From NCBI GenBank assembly GCA_938028665.1, contig CALIMB010000033.1:1-64000 (forward strand): a stretch of DNA of 64,000 nucleotides, given 5' to 3'. Origin of the DNA: an uncultured Thermomicrobium sp. GTDB taxonomy: Bacteria; Chloroflexota; Chloroflexia; Thermomicrobiales; Thermomicrobiaceae. The notes below the pieces were generated by a model. The model did no database searches and had not been told where the DNA came from. It worked only from the letters and a program-made list of their open reading frames with translations. Numbering within the stretch: the first letter of the stretch is position 1; each line of letters begins with the position of its first letter. Positions 8,231 through 17,283 of the stretch are shown one piece after another. Position numbers and translations under genes: made by a program.

Positions 8231-10206
8231 CAGTTACCCCTTTCCGCCTCGTCCTGTGCGACCGTTTCAGTACGTATTGCTGATCCGAGGACAATAAGTT
8301 CGTCCACTGCTGCCGGATTCTCAAGGGCTGAGAGGTCGCCAAGATCGAGGCCAAGGTAGGCTGCACGCACAAGGCGCCGCATAATCTTGGCATTTCGGGT
8401 CCGAGGGAGATCACGGACAAAGTGGACACGTTGCGGTCGCAGCGGCTTCCCAAGGTCGCGTGCGATGAGCTCCTGGATTTCTCGCGCAAGTTGTTCACTT
8501 GGCTCGTAGCCGCGTCGCAGAATACAGAAGACAACAAGCGCTTGGCCTTTAACGGGATCAGGGATGCCGATCGCAGCGGCCTCTTGGACGGCTGGATGCG
8601 CAACCGCCACTGATTCCACTTCCGCTGGTCCCAAGCGTTTGCCTGCGATCTTGAGCGTATCGTCGGATCGACCCAGGATGTACCAAAAACCACTCTCGTC
8701 AAGAAGTGCCCAATCACCATGCACCCACAGGTTCGGCCAGCGTGACCAGTAGGTCGCTTTGTACCGGTCCGGGTCGCGCCAGAAGCCGGCCGTCATACCG
8801 ACCCAAGGCTGACGAATCACAAGTTCACCAACTTGGCCACGGACTGAGCGACCGGACTCATCGACGATGTCGGCGGCCATCCCTGGTACCGGACCGGTGA
8901 AGGCACAGGGAGCCTGTGGCTCGATTGTGGTACAGCCAACGATGCCACCGCCGATTTCAGTACCACCGGAGTAATTGATGATGGGACGCAGCCGGCCGCC
9001 GACGGTCTCGAACAGCCACCACCAAGGAGTTGGGTTCCAGGGCTCGCCGGTCGAGCCGAAGACGCGCAAGCTGCTGAGGTCGTGCCACTTCTGGGGTGCT
9101 GCGTTGCGGGCCATGAGGGCGCGCACGACGGTTGGTGTCAGGCCGAGTACCGTGATTCGGTGCTGCGCGATCAGTTGCCACAGGCGGTCTCCTGTTGGCC
9201 AATCCGGTACTCCTTCGTAGAGAACAGCAGTTGCACCAAGCAGCAGAGTACCTTGGATAAGCCAGGGGCCCATCATCCAGCCGAGATCGGTGAGCCAGAG
9301 GACCCGATCATCGGTTTGAACGTCAAAGCAATAAGCGAGGTCATGTGCCGCCTTGATCGGAAAGCCCGCCTGGACATGGACAGTTCCCTTTGGACGGCCA
9401 GTGGTTCCTGAGGTGTAGATGAGCATGTACGGACTCGTCGCATCGGTCAGCGTTGGCGCTGTGCCCACCCTTACTCCTTCGAGTAGTTCGTGCCACCAGT
9501 GGTCACGGTTAGGCGACCAGGGGATCTCCGTACCAGTGCGCCGAACTACCAGGACGTGGCGTATAGTGGAGCAGTGGACCAGCGCGCGGTCGGCAATCTC
9601 CTTAAGCCGAACCAGCTGCCCGCGGCGGGGGAATGCGTCGGCTGTGACTAAGAGCGAGGCCTCGGCGTCCTGCAGGCGGGTGGCGACAGCTTCTGGGCCG
9701 AAACCAGAGAAGATTGGGACTGCGATTGCACCAAGCCAGCCAAGTGCGAGTGTGACCAAGGCGGTCTCCGGGAGCATCGGTAGGAAGATACCCACCCGAT
9801 CACCGGCGGTCACGCCAAGTTCTGCCAAGACTGTTGCCACTCGTGGGACGAGGGACGATAGATCGCGATAGGTGACGACCGCGAGCGTACCATCATCCCC
9901 TTCCCAGAGGAGGGCCGGACGATCCGATTGACCCCAGCGGGTGATGAGATCGGCGACGTGGTTGTACTGAGCGTCGGGGAAAAAGGTTGCCCAGGGGAAA
10001 CCACGCGACAGATCGAGTATGGTGCTTGGGGGGCGCTGCCAACGGATGCCGAGGTCGCGTACAGCCGCCTCCCAATACCAGGCTGGGTTTTCGGCTGCGC
10101 CGGCGCGGAGTTCGGCAAGAGTATGACAACCTGTATGCTCGAGGAAGCGACGCAGCCGGCTTCGCTCCAACTCCGAGGTGCTGGGTAGCCAGACGGGTCG
10201 GGTCAT
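8230..10206 (-). CDS. AMP-forming acyl-CoA synthetase (acetyl/acetoacetyl-CoA synthetase-like)
   Basis: A 658-residue member of the ANL superfamily that activates a carboxylic acid through an acyl-adenylate. The P-loop YTSGTTGRPKG lies at about residues 258-268, the adenylate-binding YSGGTEIGGG near 410, GDWALLDESG near 500 and the C-terminal catalytic lysine in RNAKIMRR near 610. The N-terminal WYWEAAVRDLGIRW segment is typical of the acetyl-CoA synthetase branch, but the adenylate motif YSGGTE differs from the WWQTETG of true acetate enzymes (compare the second synthetase at 37.7-39.6 kb). The substrate is therefore unclear, perhaps a short branched or keto acid. It forms a two-gene operon with the Ddn-like protein, and its 5' end diverges from the ABC importer operon. 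Confidence 0.85.
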   Translation of the reverse strand: MTRPVWLPSTSELERSRLRRFLEHTGCHTLAELRAGAAENPAWYWEAAVRDLGIRWQRPPSTILDLSRGFPWATFFPDAQYNHVADLITRWGQSDRPALLWEGDDGTLAVVTYRDLSSLVPRVATVLAELGVTAGDRVGIFLPMLPETALVTLALGWLGAIAVPIFSGFGPEAVATRLQDAEASLLVTADAFPRRGQLVRLKEIADRALVHCSTIRHVLVVRRTGTEIPWSPNRDHWWHELLEGVRVGTAPTLTDATSPYMLIYTSGTTGRPKGTVHVQAGFPIKAAHDLAYCFDVQTDDRVLWLTDLGWMMGPWLIQGTLLLGATAVLYEGVPDWPTGDRLWQLIAQHRITVLGLTPTVVRALMARNAAPQKWHDLSSLRVFGSTGEPWNPTPWWWLFETVGGRLRPIINYSGGTEIGGGIVGCTTIEPQAPCAFTGPVPGMAADIVDESGRSVRGQVGELVIRQPWVGMTAGFWRDPDRYKATYWSRWPNLWVHGDWALLDESGFWYILGRSDDTLKIAGKRLGPAEVESVAVAHPAVQEAAAIGIPDPVKGQALVVFCILRRGYEPSEQLAREIQELIARDLGKPLRPQRVHFVRDLPRTRNAKIMRRLVRAAYLGLDLGDLSALENPAAVDELIVLGSAIRTETVAQDEAERGN

Positions 10207-10293
10207 CGATCATCCTCCCATCGGATCGCTTCAACATTTTCATAGTAGGATCCTTTGCCCCGGATGACTAGTCGTGTGATCGTCGGGTACCTC

Positions 10294-10323
10294 TTGACAA
10301 ACAAGAGAGCCATACCGTAGCCT
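10294..10323 (+). promoter_or_regulatory. Candidate promoter of the ABC importer operon
   Basis: TTGACA at 10294-10299 and TAGCCT at 10318-10323, separated by 18 bp. The -35 box is perfect and the -10 box weak. It lies 143 nt upstream of the binding-protein start and points toward it. A weak -10 would suit an operon that needs an activator. Confidence 0.4.
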
Positions 10324-10465
10324 GACGGCAGAGTCGCGGCTGGTGAGGATGGGTGTACACGTTATTCCGAAGATTGTCCGGTATTTTGGACACCGAGGGA
10401 GACGGAGCCACCCATCACCAGGACTCGAGGTCGGAGGGACGCGGTACGAGGAGGAGGTCGGAACC

Positions 10466-11917
10466 ATGACCAGCAGTGCAGAGGGTCGGTGGCTGGGCGG
10501 AAAACTCTCGCGGCGGGCACTTGTTCGCCGGATGGTGCTTGGTGTGGCGGCGCCCGTCGTAGGTGGGCTGCTGGCAGCCTGTGCGGGTGGGCAGGCGACG
10601 CCAACAGCTGCGCCGCAGCCGACACCAACTGCTGCCCCGGCGCAGCAGCCGACACCGACAGCGGCAGCAGCGGTGACACCGGCAGCGGCAGGCACGCCGA
10701 CGGCGACGCCGGTGGTGCTCAAGGGGACCAAGCTCAACATTCTTTTTGGGACGTTCTTCGTTCCCGAGACACAAGATCTAATGAAGCAGCAGCTGCAGGA
10801 GTTTGGCAAGGAAACTGGGGTCGAGGCGACGATCGACTTCATCAATTGGCCGGACTTGCAGCCGAAGATCAGTGCTGCGGTGCAGGCTGGCGCTGGTCCG
10901 GACATCGTCGGTATGTGGGATACCTGGCCATCGTTGTATAAGGAGGCACTCGTCGATGTCCAGGACATCGTGGAGAAGCGCATTAAGGGAGAGGGAGACT
11001 ACTTCGATTGGGTGAAGAAGACGGTTCTTGTGGGTGATCAGTGGCTGAGCATTCCGATTGGTGCGCCAACCAGCGCGCAGGTTTTCCGGAAGAGTGCGCT
11101 GCAGCAGGCGGGGTGGCCGGATCCGACGAATCCCCCGGATACGTGGGAAGATCTTTTCAAGGTTGGCGTCGAGATGAAAAAGAACGGCATGCCGCTCGGC
11201 CAAGCCTTTGGTCACTCGACTGGTGATCCGCCGTCGTTCTGCTATGCCTTCATGTGGGCTTATGGTGCGATGGAGGTGGAGGCCGATGGGAAGACGGTCG
11301 CCTTTAACAAGCCGCAATTTGTCGAGGGGATGAAGCTCTTTTTGAGTTACTGGAAGCAGGCATTTGACGAGACTGGACTCTCCTGGGACGATGCGACCAA
11401 TAATCGGGCGTTTCTGGCGGGACAGATTGGGTGGACATTTAACGGGAGCAGTATTTATATCGCCGCGTTGAAGCAGGCTCCGGACATTGCGGAAGATATC
11501 ATTCACCACATCTTTCCAAAGGGGCCAGCGGGACGCTTTAACAACTTGGGTAGTTGGTCAGTAGGTATCCTCAAGTATTCAAAGAACATCGCCGGTGCAA
11601 AGGCATTCCTTGAATGGTGGACAGCACCGGAGCAGTTCCGGAAGTGGCTGGAGATTCAAAAGGGCTATCAGGTGGCGCCGACGGCATACTACCTGAATGA
11701 TCCGTATTACCGGTCGGATCCCAAGCTGGTTCCGTATGTCGAGGCAGCCAAGTATGGGCGGAACAAGGGGTATGCTGGACTCGGCAACGAAAAGGCAGCC
11801 GAGGTCTTTGCCCGCTACATCGTGGTTGACACGTTTGCGCGCGCGATCCAGTCGGGGAACGCAGAAGAAGCGATCCAGTGGGGTGCCAGCGAGCTGCAGA
11901 AGATTTATGGAGCGTGA
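10466..11917 (+). CDS. ABC transporter solute-binding lipoprotein (carbohydrate type)
   Basis: A family-1 extracellular binding protein, 483 residues. The N terminus carries a twin-arginine-like stretch (LSRRALVRRM), a hydrophobic core and the lipobox LAAC with Cys39, so it is probably a Tat-exported lipoprotein. A low-complexity Ala/Thr/Pro/Gln linker (about 40-80) tethers the domain to the membrane, a common design in Chloroflexota. The mature domain begins with TKLNILFGTF and contains typical sugar-binding-protein segments such as WDTWPSLYKEALVD. The track start at 10343 is replaced by the ATG at 10466, which has GGAGG 8 nt upstream. It is followed by a strong hairpin and by two permeases and an ATPase. 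The sugar is not identifiable from sequence. Confidence 0.9.
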   Translation: MTSSAEGRWLGGKLSRRALVRRMVLGVAAPVVGGLLAACAGGQATPTAAPQPTPTAAPAQQPTPTAAAAVTPAAAGTPTATPVVLKGTKLNILFGTFFVPETQDLMKQQLQEFGKETGVEATIDFINWPDLQPKISAAVQAGAGPDIVGMWDTWPSLYKEALVDVQDIVEKRIKGEGDYFDWVKKTVLVGDQWLSIPIGAPTSAQVFRKSALQQAGWPDPTNPPDTWEDLFKVGVEMKKNGMPLGQAFGHSTGDPPSFCYAFMWAYGAMEVEADGKTVAFNKPQFVEGMKLFLSYWKQAFDETGLSWDDATNNRAFLAGQIGWTFNGSSIYIAALKQAPDIAEDIIHHIFPKGPAGRFNNLGSWSVGILKYSKNIAGAKAFLEWWTAPEQFRKWLEIQKGYQVAPTAYYLNDPYYRSDPKLVPYVEAAKYGRNKGYAGLGNEKAAEVFARYIVVDTFARAIQSGNAEEAIQWGASELQKIYGA

Positions 11918-11923
11918 GCAGGC

Positions 11924-11958
11924 GGTGGGAGGAGCGGGCCCGCACCGCTCCTCCCACC
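11924..11958 (+). terminator. Intra-operon hairpin after the binding-protein gene
   Basis: A perfect 14-bp inverted repeat (GGTGGGAGGAGCGG, 7-nt loop, CCGCTCCTCCCACC) starts 6 nt after the stop codon and ends 34 nt before the permease start. No T-run follows. Such structures commonly protect the upstream mRNA or partly terminate transcription, so that the binding protein is made in excess over the membrane components. Confidence 0.65.
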
Positions 11959-11992
11959 GTAAGATCAGCCATGTGGGTGATGAGGTGCCACA

Positions 11993-12937
11993 ATGACGAC
12001 TGCTCCGGCCGGTACAGTTCGGCAGGTGATGTCGTTCCGGCTGCGTGACCGGGTTCGGCATTGGCTTGACAGCGAGCCTGTGCTGGCCTACCTTTTTATG
12101 TCACCAGGTTGGTTGATTCTTTTGTTGTTTATGAGTTATCCGTTCTTCTTGGGTATTTGGATTTCCCTTACTGACCGGACGGTTGGGCTGCCGAGTGGGG
12201 AGTTTGTTGGCTTACGCAACTACACAGAACTGTTCCGAGATCGAACATTCCACCTGACGGTCATCAACACGTTCATTTACGGATTTGTGACGGTGCCCTT
12301 CAAGCTATTCCTGGGCTTACTCCTGGCGCTTTTGCTTAATCAAGCGTTCCCGATGCGGAATGTCTTGCGGGCAGCCCTGTTGCTCCCGTGGATTGTTCCG
12401 ACAGCGCTGTCCAGTCTCGCGTGGCTGATGCTCTACGATGCGGTGTTAAGTCCGTTCTCCTGGTTACTGAAGAACTGGGGGCTCATCGAGTCGAACATCG
12501 CTTTCCTGGGCACGCGGACGAACGCGATCATTTCGCTCTGTATTGCGAATATCTGGCGAGGAACACCATTCTTTGCCGTAGCGATCTTAGCAGGCTTGCA
12601 GGCAGTTCCGCAGGAGTTGCACGAGGCAGCAGCTATTGAGGGTGCCAACCGCGTCCAGCGGTTCTTCGCCGTGACTCTGCCAGTCATCAAAGGAATTGTG
12701 GTTATTACCACACTCTTCTCGATCATTTGGACCTTTGCAGACTTCCAGCTGGTCTATGTGTTGACGAAGGGCGGGCCAGCTAACTCAACGCATATCTTTG
12801 GAACCTATGCGTGGCAGATTGGAATCGGTGGAGCTGGGAAGCTGGGGATCGGTGCAGCGATCTCGCTGTATATGTTCCCGGTTCTCGCGGTCCTCTCGGC
12901 AATCTTGTTACGCTACGTCCGATCCCAGGAGGCGTGA
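11993..12937 (+). CDS. ABC sugar transporter permease (MalF/UgpA type)
   Basis: Inner-membrane subunit of the carbohydrate importer, 314 residues with six predicted transmembrane segments; the first is LAYLFMSPGWLILLLFMSYPFF. The cytoplasmic coupling helix that docks to the ATPase is visible as the EAA motif EAAAIEGANRVQRFFAVTLP at about 207-226. The start has a GAGGTG ribosome-binding site. It follows the binding protein and a hairpin, and the second permease begins one base after its stop codon. Confidence 0.92.
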   Translation: MTTAPAGTVRQVMSFRLRDRVRHWLDSEPVLAYLFMSPGWLILLLFMSYPFFLGIWISLTDRTVGLPSGEFVGLRNYTELFRDRTFHLTVINTFIYGFVTVPFKLFLGLLLALLLNQAFPMRNVLRAALLLPWIVPTALSSLAWLMLYDAVLSPFSWLLKNWGLIESNIAFLGTRTNAIISLCIANIWRGTPFFAVAILAGLQAVPQELHEAAAIEGANRVQRFFAVTLPVIKGIVVITTLFSIIWTFADFQLVYVLTKGGPANSTHIFGTYAWQIGIGGAGKLGIGAAISLYMFPVLAVLSAILLRYVRSQEA

Positions 12938-12938
12938 G

Positions 12939-13784
12939 GTGGTTGGGAGCAATCGCTTGAGCAGTCGTCTCGTACTCCTTTATCTGCCGTTGGCATTGTT
13001 CACTATCTTTCTCTTATTCCCATTTTATTGGATGCTTATCATCTCACTGAAGCCGAATAATTTGCTTCTTAATATGAAGATCAATCCATTATATCTTACT
13101 CAGTTTACCTTAGATCATTATCGGTATCTACTGAGCAATACTGATTTTCCGCGCTGGGCACTCAATACTGCGATTGTCACCTTTGGGGCCACGTTTCTGT
13201 CATTGACCAGTAGCATCCTGATGGGATACGCCTTAGGACGCTTCCGTTTCCGTGGCGGGAACGTAGCAGGTACGGCCATCTTCCTTGCTTATCTTATCCC
13301 GCCGACCTTGCTCTTCATTCCGCTCAGCCAGGTGGTCGCGCGCTTTGGCCTTTACAACACGTACTGGGCGCTCATCTTCACCTATCCAACATTTTTGATC
13401 CCGTTCGCCTCCTGGCTTCTTATGGGCTATTTCCGGACTATTCCACGCGAGCTCGAAGAATGCGCGATGATTGACGGAGCGAGCCGATTCCAGGCAATGT
13501 GGCGCATCATTCTGCCACTAGCCTTACCTGGTGTCCTTTCGGCGGGAATCTTCTCGTTCACGCTCTCCTGGAATGAGTTCCTGTACGCGCTGGTCTTCAT
13601 GGGCTCCGGTGAGATGAAGACGATCCCCGTTGGTACCGTGAGTGATCTCATCCGAGCGGACCTCTTTCAGTGGGGGCCGCTCATGGCGGCAGCGATGCTC
13701 GGCTCGGTGCCGGTGGCGATCGCCTACATGTTCTTCGTTGATCAGTATGTCTCTGGTCTTACTGCCGGGGCCGTCAAAGGTTAG
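12939..13784 (+). CDS. ABC sugar transporter permease (MalG/UgpE type)
   Basis: Second inner-membrane subunit, 281 residues. The track start at 12798 lies inside the first permease. The GTG at 12939 has AGGAGG 6 nt upstream, formed by the last codons of the upstream gene, and gives a normal N terminus with a transmembrane helix (LYLPLALFTIFLLFPFYWML). The EAA-like loop reads ECAMIDGASRFQAMWRIILP at about 182-201. A MalG-type ending with the short tail DQYVSGLTAGAVKG is complete. Codon use from about 13000 to 13140 is noticeably AT-richer than in neighbouring genes. Confidence 0.92.
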   Translation: MVGSNRLSSRLVLLYLPLALFTIFLLFPFYWMLIISLKPNNLLLNMKINPLYLTQFTLDHYRYLLSNTDFPRWALNTAIVTFGATFLSLTSSILMGYALGRFRFRGGNVAGTAIFLAYLIPPTLLFIPLSQVVARFGLYNTYWALIFTYPTFLIPFASWLLMGYFRTIPRELEECAMIDGASRFQAMWRIILPLALPGVLSAGIFSFTLSWNEFLYALVFMGSGEMKTIPVGTVSDLIRADLFQWGPLMAAAMLGSVPVAIAYMFFVDQYVSGLTAGAVKG

Positions 13785-13792
13785 CTGGGCAC

Positions 13793-13820
13793 TCGACAGG
13801 ACGTGGGACTGCCGTATACT
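13793..13820 (+). promoter_or_regulatory. Promoter of the ABC ATPase gene
   Basis: TCGACA at 13793-13798 and TATACT at 13815-13820 with a 16-bp spacer, 57 bp before the ATPase start codon. The ATPase gene can thus be transcribed apart from the permeases, which would suit an ATPase serving several importers. The same pair of hexamers drives the acs-like gene at 39.7 kb. Confidence 0.62.
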
Positions 13821-13877
13821 AGTGCTGGGGGATCTTCGGTGTAGGGAAACACAAGATGTGCACGACGGAGGGTGCGC

Positions 13878-14972
13878 ATGGCCCAGGTGATCTACGATCA
13901 TGTGACGAAGCGATTCGACGGGGTGATCGCAGTCAATGATCTCACGCTCGAAGTGAAAGACGGTGAGTTCCTCGTTCTGGTCGGTCCGTCTGGTTGCGGG
14001 AAGACAACCGCGCTGCGCTGTCTTGCTGGTCTAGAGGAAGTCAGCAGTGGTGACATCATCATCGGCGATCGCGTGGTGACACACATCCCACCAAAGGATC
14101 GCGATATCGCGATGGTCTTTCAAAATTACGCGCTCTATCCCCATATGACGGTGTATGAGAATATGGCTTTCGGTCTGAAGCTGCGAAAGATGCCCAAGCA
14201 AGAGATTGATCGGCGCGTCAAAGAGGTCGCAGAGATGCTTGGCATCCAGGACCTACTAAATCGCAAGCCACGCCAACTCTCCGGTGGTCAACGACAGCGT
14301 GTCGCGCTGGGCCGGGCGATCGTCCGTGAGCCACAGGTTTTCCTCATGGATGAGCCGCTTTCGAATCTGGACGCGAAGCTGCGCGTGCAGACTCGTGGCG
14401 AGCTGATTAAGCTGCAGCGCCGCCTGGGTGTAACAACGATCTACGTCACGCATGATCAGGTTGAAGCGATGACGATGGGGCATCGCATCGCGGTGATGAA
14501 CCAGGGAGTCCTCCAGCAGCTCGATACCCCGGAAAATCTGTATGACCATCCGGCGAATCTCTTTGTCGCGACCTTTATCGGGAGTCCGGCGATGAATATC
14601 TTCCCCGCTCGCGTGGTCACTGGTGAGGGGGCGGTGCGGCTCGTTGCCGGTGACGTCACGCTCGAGTCGCCGGCGGAGCAGCGCGGTCGACTGGCTGAAT
14701 ATGCAAACCGCGAGGTGTTGGTTGGTATCCGGCCGGAAGATTTGATTGTCCAGCCGGGTCAGGTTGGTGAAGACCGGCACTTGCGTTTGCCAGTGGAAAT
14801 TGTTGAGCCGCTTGGTTCCGAAACACTCGTGCACCTGCGTGGCCCAGTTGGTACCCTGATCGCCAAGGCCGATCCACACGTGCACTTCTCTCCCGGCGAA
14901 CTTGCCTCGGTTCGTGTCAAGATTGAGCACCTGCACGCCTTCGATCCACAAACGGAACTCGCGCTCTTCTGA
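13878..14972 (+). CDS. ABC transporter ATP-binding protein (MsmK/UgpC/MalK type)
   Basis: Energises sugar uptake on the cytoplasmic face. The 364-residue protein has Walker A GPSGCGKTTAL (about 36-46), the signature LSGGQRQRVALGRA (about 135), Walker B VFLMDEPLSNLD and the switch histidine in VTHDQVEAMTMG. The C-terminal about 130 residues form the TOBE domains typical of carbohydrate CUT1 ATPases (VGIRPEDL). The ATG at 13878 is preferred over the track start two codons earlier because GGAGGG lies 5 nt upstream. It has its own promoter and may energise several importers, as MsmK does in streptococci; that is inference. Confidence 0.93.
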   Translation: MAQVIYDHVTKRFDGVIAVNDLTLEVKDGEFLVLVGPSGCGKTTALRCLAGLEEVSSGDIIIGDRVVTHIPPKDRDIAMVFQNYALYPHMTVYENMAFGLKLRKMPKQEIDRRVKEVAEMLGIQDLLNRKPRQLSGGQRQRVALGRAIVREPQVFLMDEPLSNLDAKLRVQTRGELIKLQRRLGVTTIYVTHDQVEAMTMGHRIAVMNQGVLQQLDTPENLYDHPANLFVATFIGSPAMNIFPARVVTGEGAVRLVAGDVTLESPAEQRGRLAEYANREVLVGIRPEDLIVQPGQVGEDRHLRLPVEIVEPLGSETLVHLRGPVGTLIAKADPHVHFSPGELASVRVKIEHLHAFDPQTELALF

Positions 14973-14995
14973 TGCTGTGATACTCGCTCATGGTG

Positions 14996-15022
14996 GGGAC
15001 CGCTTGGACATTCGGCGGTCCC
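14996..15022 (+). terminator. Terminator after the ABC importer operon
   Basis: Inverted repeat GGGACCGC / GCGGTCCC with an 11-nt loop, followed by CCTTCTGT, 24 nt after the ATPase stop codon. The U-tract is poor, but position and stem are right for an intrinsic terminator. Confidence 0.5.
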
Positions 15023-16256
15023 TTCTGTGATTCTCAGGGAGAGATCGGCAGTGTGCAGCCGGTGAAACGACTTGAGGTGCGTGGAACCGGTAGGAAGCAG
15101 CGGAGTCCTCGCCCCCATTTCCCGACCGACGGTGCATAACGCTCACTGGGTATCTCGGCCGTCGGGGAGGCCACGCGATGGTCCTCATGTGTGACGAGGA
15201 TTCTGTGAATCCCTTGCTGACGATCGCTGGTGTCGCTCGGGAGCGACATGTTTCTCCTGCAGAGGTCGGAGGACAAGGCAGCGAGCGGTCGATTGGCTTC
15301 ATGCAAGTGATTGCCATAGGCCCTGCCATTTAGAGAAAGAGGAAGCGTCTATCCATACTCCAAATAGTCCGGATTATCAGTGCTGTTTCTATCTATACCG
15401 GCAGCTCTCCAAGCTGTTGAGCGCTTCGACACAACCGAGGATGTCTTGCCTGATTCCAAGACGACAAAGTGGACTCCCTCAGAGGCTTGCAAACCTGCTG
15501 ACGCAAGAGCAACGTGCGCTGTTCCCGAGTAGTGATCTCGCGCTGAAGCGCACGCTAACCCCAGCGTCCAAACTGGGAAGGGAGGCTGAAGTAGCCGCTG
15601 CATGACGGGAACACGTCGTGCCAAGTGGCAAGGGCTTCGGTCGGCAACCAAGCAGGTCGTGGCCAGGATGAGGCCACGATAAGGTCGCTGGCCATTGCTG
15701 GAGGGGTACCCTTCGGGTTCAGGCAAGAACAAAATCAAAGAGCATTCACTGGCTTGGGTACCGAGGAGGAAAAATACGGCATTAGGGCCATGTTGTTGAG
15801 TATTAAAGAGGTATTGTAGAACTAGGTGTACAAAGCTATAAATGATACTCATGGGATTGTACTGGCTAGTTATTCTACATCGATTATGTTATACAGGCAC
15901 GCATTCTGTTAGAGCGGGGGATGGGGGTAGGCTACCGCGATAAGCTTTCTGTGGCCCCTACGACCCAGGGGAAGAAGCGAAGAAGACAGAGGAGTTGAGG
16001 CCGTGCTCCTGAGTTTCTATCTGGTTGGCAGGTATCGGTGGACAAGAGTCAGAGACGGTTACACGGTGGGGCTACTGCGCGAACACGGTTGTGCGACGGG
16101 GAGTAGTCAAGCTCAGTCGCTGTCGCTGCACCACACATGGAAAGCGCTGTTGAGCAAGTATTTCCGGAGGACGGCCACCCTTTACGGTACGCTTTCTCTG
16201 ATGCGTTGCAAGTGAGAGAAATTCCTCGGCAGAGACACGGTGCTTGGAACGAACAG
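15023..16256. other. 1.2-kb stretch without an identifiable gene
   Basis: No ORF here has a ribosome-binding site or recognisable protein features. The longest, 167 codons on the minus strand at 15349-15852, looks like noise. A 7-bp hairpin (CGTGGCC / GGCCACG, 7-nt loop) lies at 15658-15678, and 15770-15900 is clearly AT-richer than its surroundings. By analogy with the broken transporter at 19.3-20.6 kb this may be decayed coding DNA, but I could not recognise any family in six frames. Confidence 0.4.
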
Positions 16257-16280
16257 CCCGGTGGCAAGAATGCCACCGGG
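16257..16280 (-). terminator. Terminator of yebC
   Basis: Perfect 10-bp inverted repeat (CCCGGTGGCA / TGCCACCGGG) with a 4-nt loop, 24 nt downstream of the yebC stop codon on the minus strand. It is followed there by CTGTTCGTTCC, a loose pyrimidine tract. Confidence 0.65.
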
Positions 16281-16303
16281 TCCTGAGCACCGGACCGAAT
16301 GGA

Positions 16304-17050
16304 TCAGACCGCCTGGCGCACCTCGGCCGGGAAACTCGCGTTCGTGTAGACTTCCTGCACGTCATCGAGGTCTTCGAGCGCCTCCAGGAGCTTCAGAGCA
16401 CTCTGGGCCTGGCTGCCTTCTAGCTCGATCGTTGTCGTCGGCACACGCTGAACATCGGCCTGCCGGATTTGATAGCCGGCCCGCTGAAGCTTGTCGGCAA
16501 CATCGCTCAACTGATCGGGTTCTGTGGTGATGATCACACTATCGTCCTCAACCTCGAAGTCACGCGCCCCCGCGTCGATTGCGGCGAGTGCGATCTCTTC
16601 GGGGTCGTGGCCATTGGTTGCAACAACGATCTGGCCGAGCGTTTCAAACTGCCAAGCGACTGAACCAGTCTCTCCCAGTGAGCCGCCGTACTTCGTGAAC
16701 GTATGGCGGACGACAGATGCGGTCCGATTCCGGTTGTCTGTCAGAGCGATCGCCATGATGGCAATGCCACCAGGGCCGTAGCCCTCATAGACGATCGTTT
16801 CATATTCCTGTGCACCACTTGTAGCACCACTCGCCTTAGCGATCGCGTTCTCGATCGTATCCTTCGGCATTCCCTCGCGCCTGGCACGTTCGATGGCCAT
16901 GCGGAGCCGGACATTCGTCTCCGGATTCGGACCCCCCTCACGGACGGCAACATGAATCTCGCGAGCAAGCTTGCTAAAGATTTGGCCTTTTCGGAAATCG
17001 GCCGCCTGCTTCTGGCGCTTGATCTGGGCCCACTTCGAGTGCCCTGCCAT
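16304..17050 (-). CDS. yebC: YebC/PmpR family transcriptional regulator / translation factor
   Basis: A 248-residue member of the YebC family. The N terminus MAGHSKWAQIKRQK is the invariant family start, followed by the KLAREIHVAVREGG helix and a C-terminal two-domain fold (YEGYGPGGIA in the middle). Family members act as DNA-binding regulators (PmpR) or, as more recently shown for YebC-type proteins, help ribosomes through polyproline stretches. The start codon follows a purine-rich GGGGAAGGTGAG site. In many bacteria yebC precedes ruvC, but no ruv gene is present here; it stands alone between its terminator and the helicase gene. Confidence 0.92.
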   Translation of the reverse strand: MAGHSKWAQIKRQKQAADFRKGQIFSKLAREIHVAVREGGPNPETNVRLRMAIERARREGMPKDTIENAIAKASGATSGAQEYETIVYEGYGPGGIAIMAIALTDNRNRTASVVRHTFTKYGGSLGETGSVAWQFETLGQIVVATNGHDPEEIALAAIDAGARDFEVEDDSVIITTEPDQLSDVADKLQRAGYQIRQADVQRVPTTTIELEGSQAQSALKLLEALEDLDDVQEVYTNASFPAEVRQAV

Positions 17051-17283
17051 AGTCTCACCTTCCCCTCATTTCGCTGAGGCGGTCGGCCGCCCACAGCATG
17101 ACAACGACCAGCACGGCGTCCCTTGTGTCGAGAGGCCTACATCTTGGCAGTCTGAGATTGCATGGGGGCGCCGCGCCGTTCACATGCACGACAGCCGTCC
17201 GGTTCGCTGCTCCGGTACGACCGCCCGGGGCGTCGACTCTCATACCAAGTCTGCCAGATGCGCGCCGAACCGGGCAAGGTCAC

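Noticed and set aside
15349-15852. 167-codon ORF, minus strand
   Set aside because: No ribosome-binding site and no recognisable family features; starts in AT-rich DNA.
17055-17243. 62-codon ORF just upstream of yebC
   Set aside because: Ends a few bases before yebC and has a hydrophobic patch, but no ribosome-binding site and no recognised family; too weak to list.
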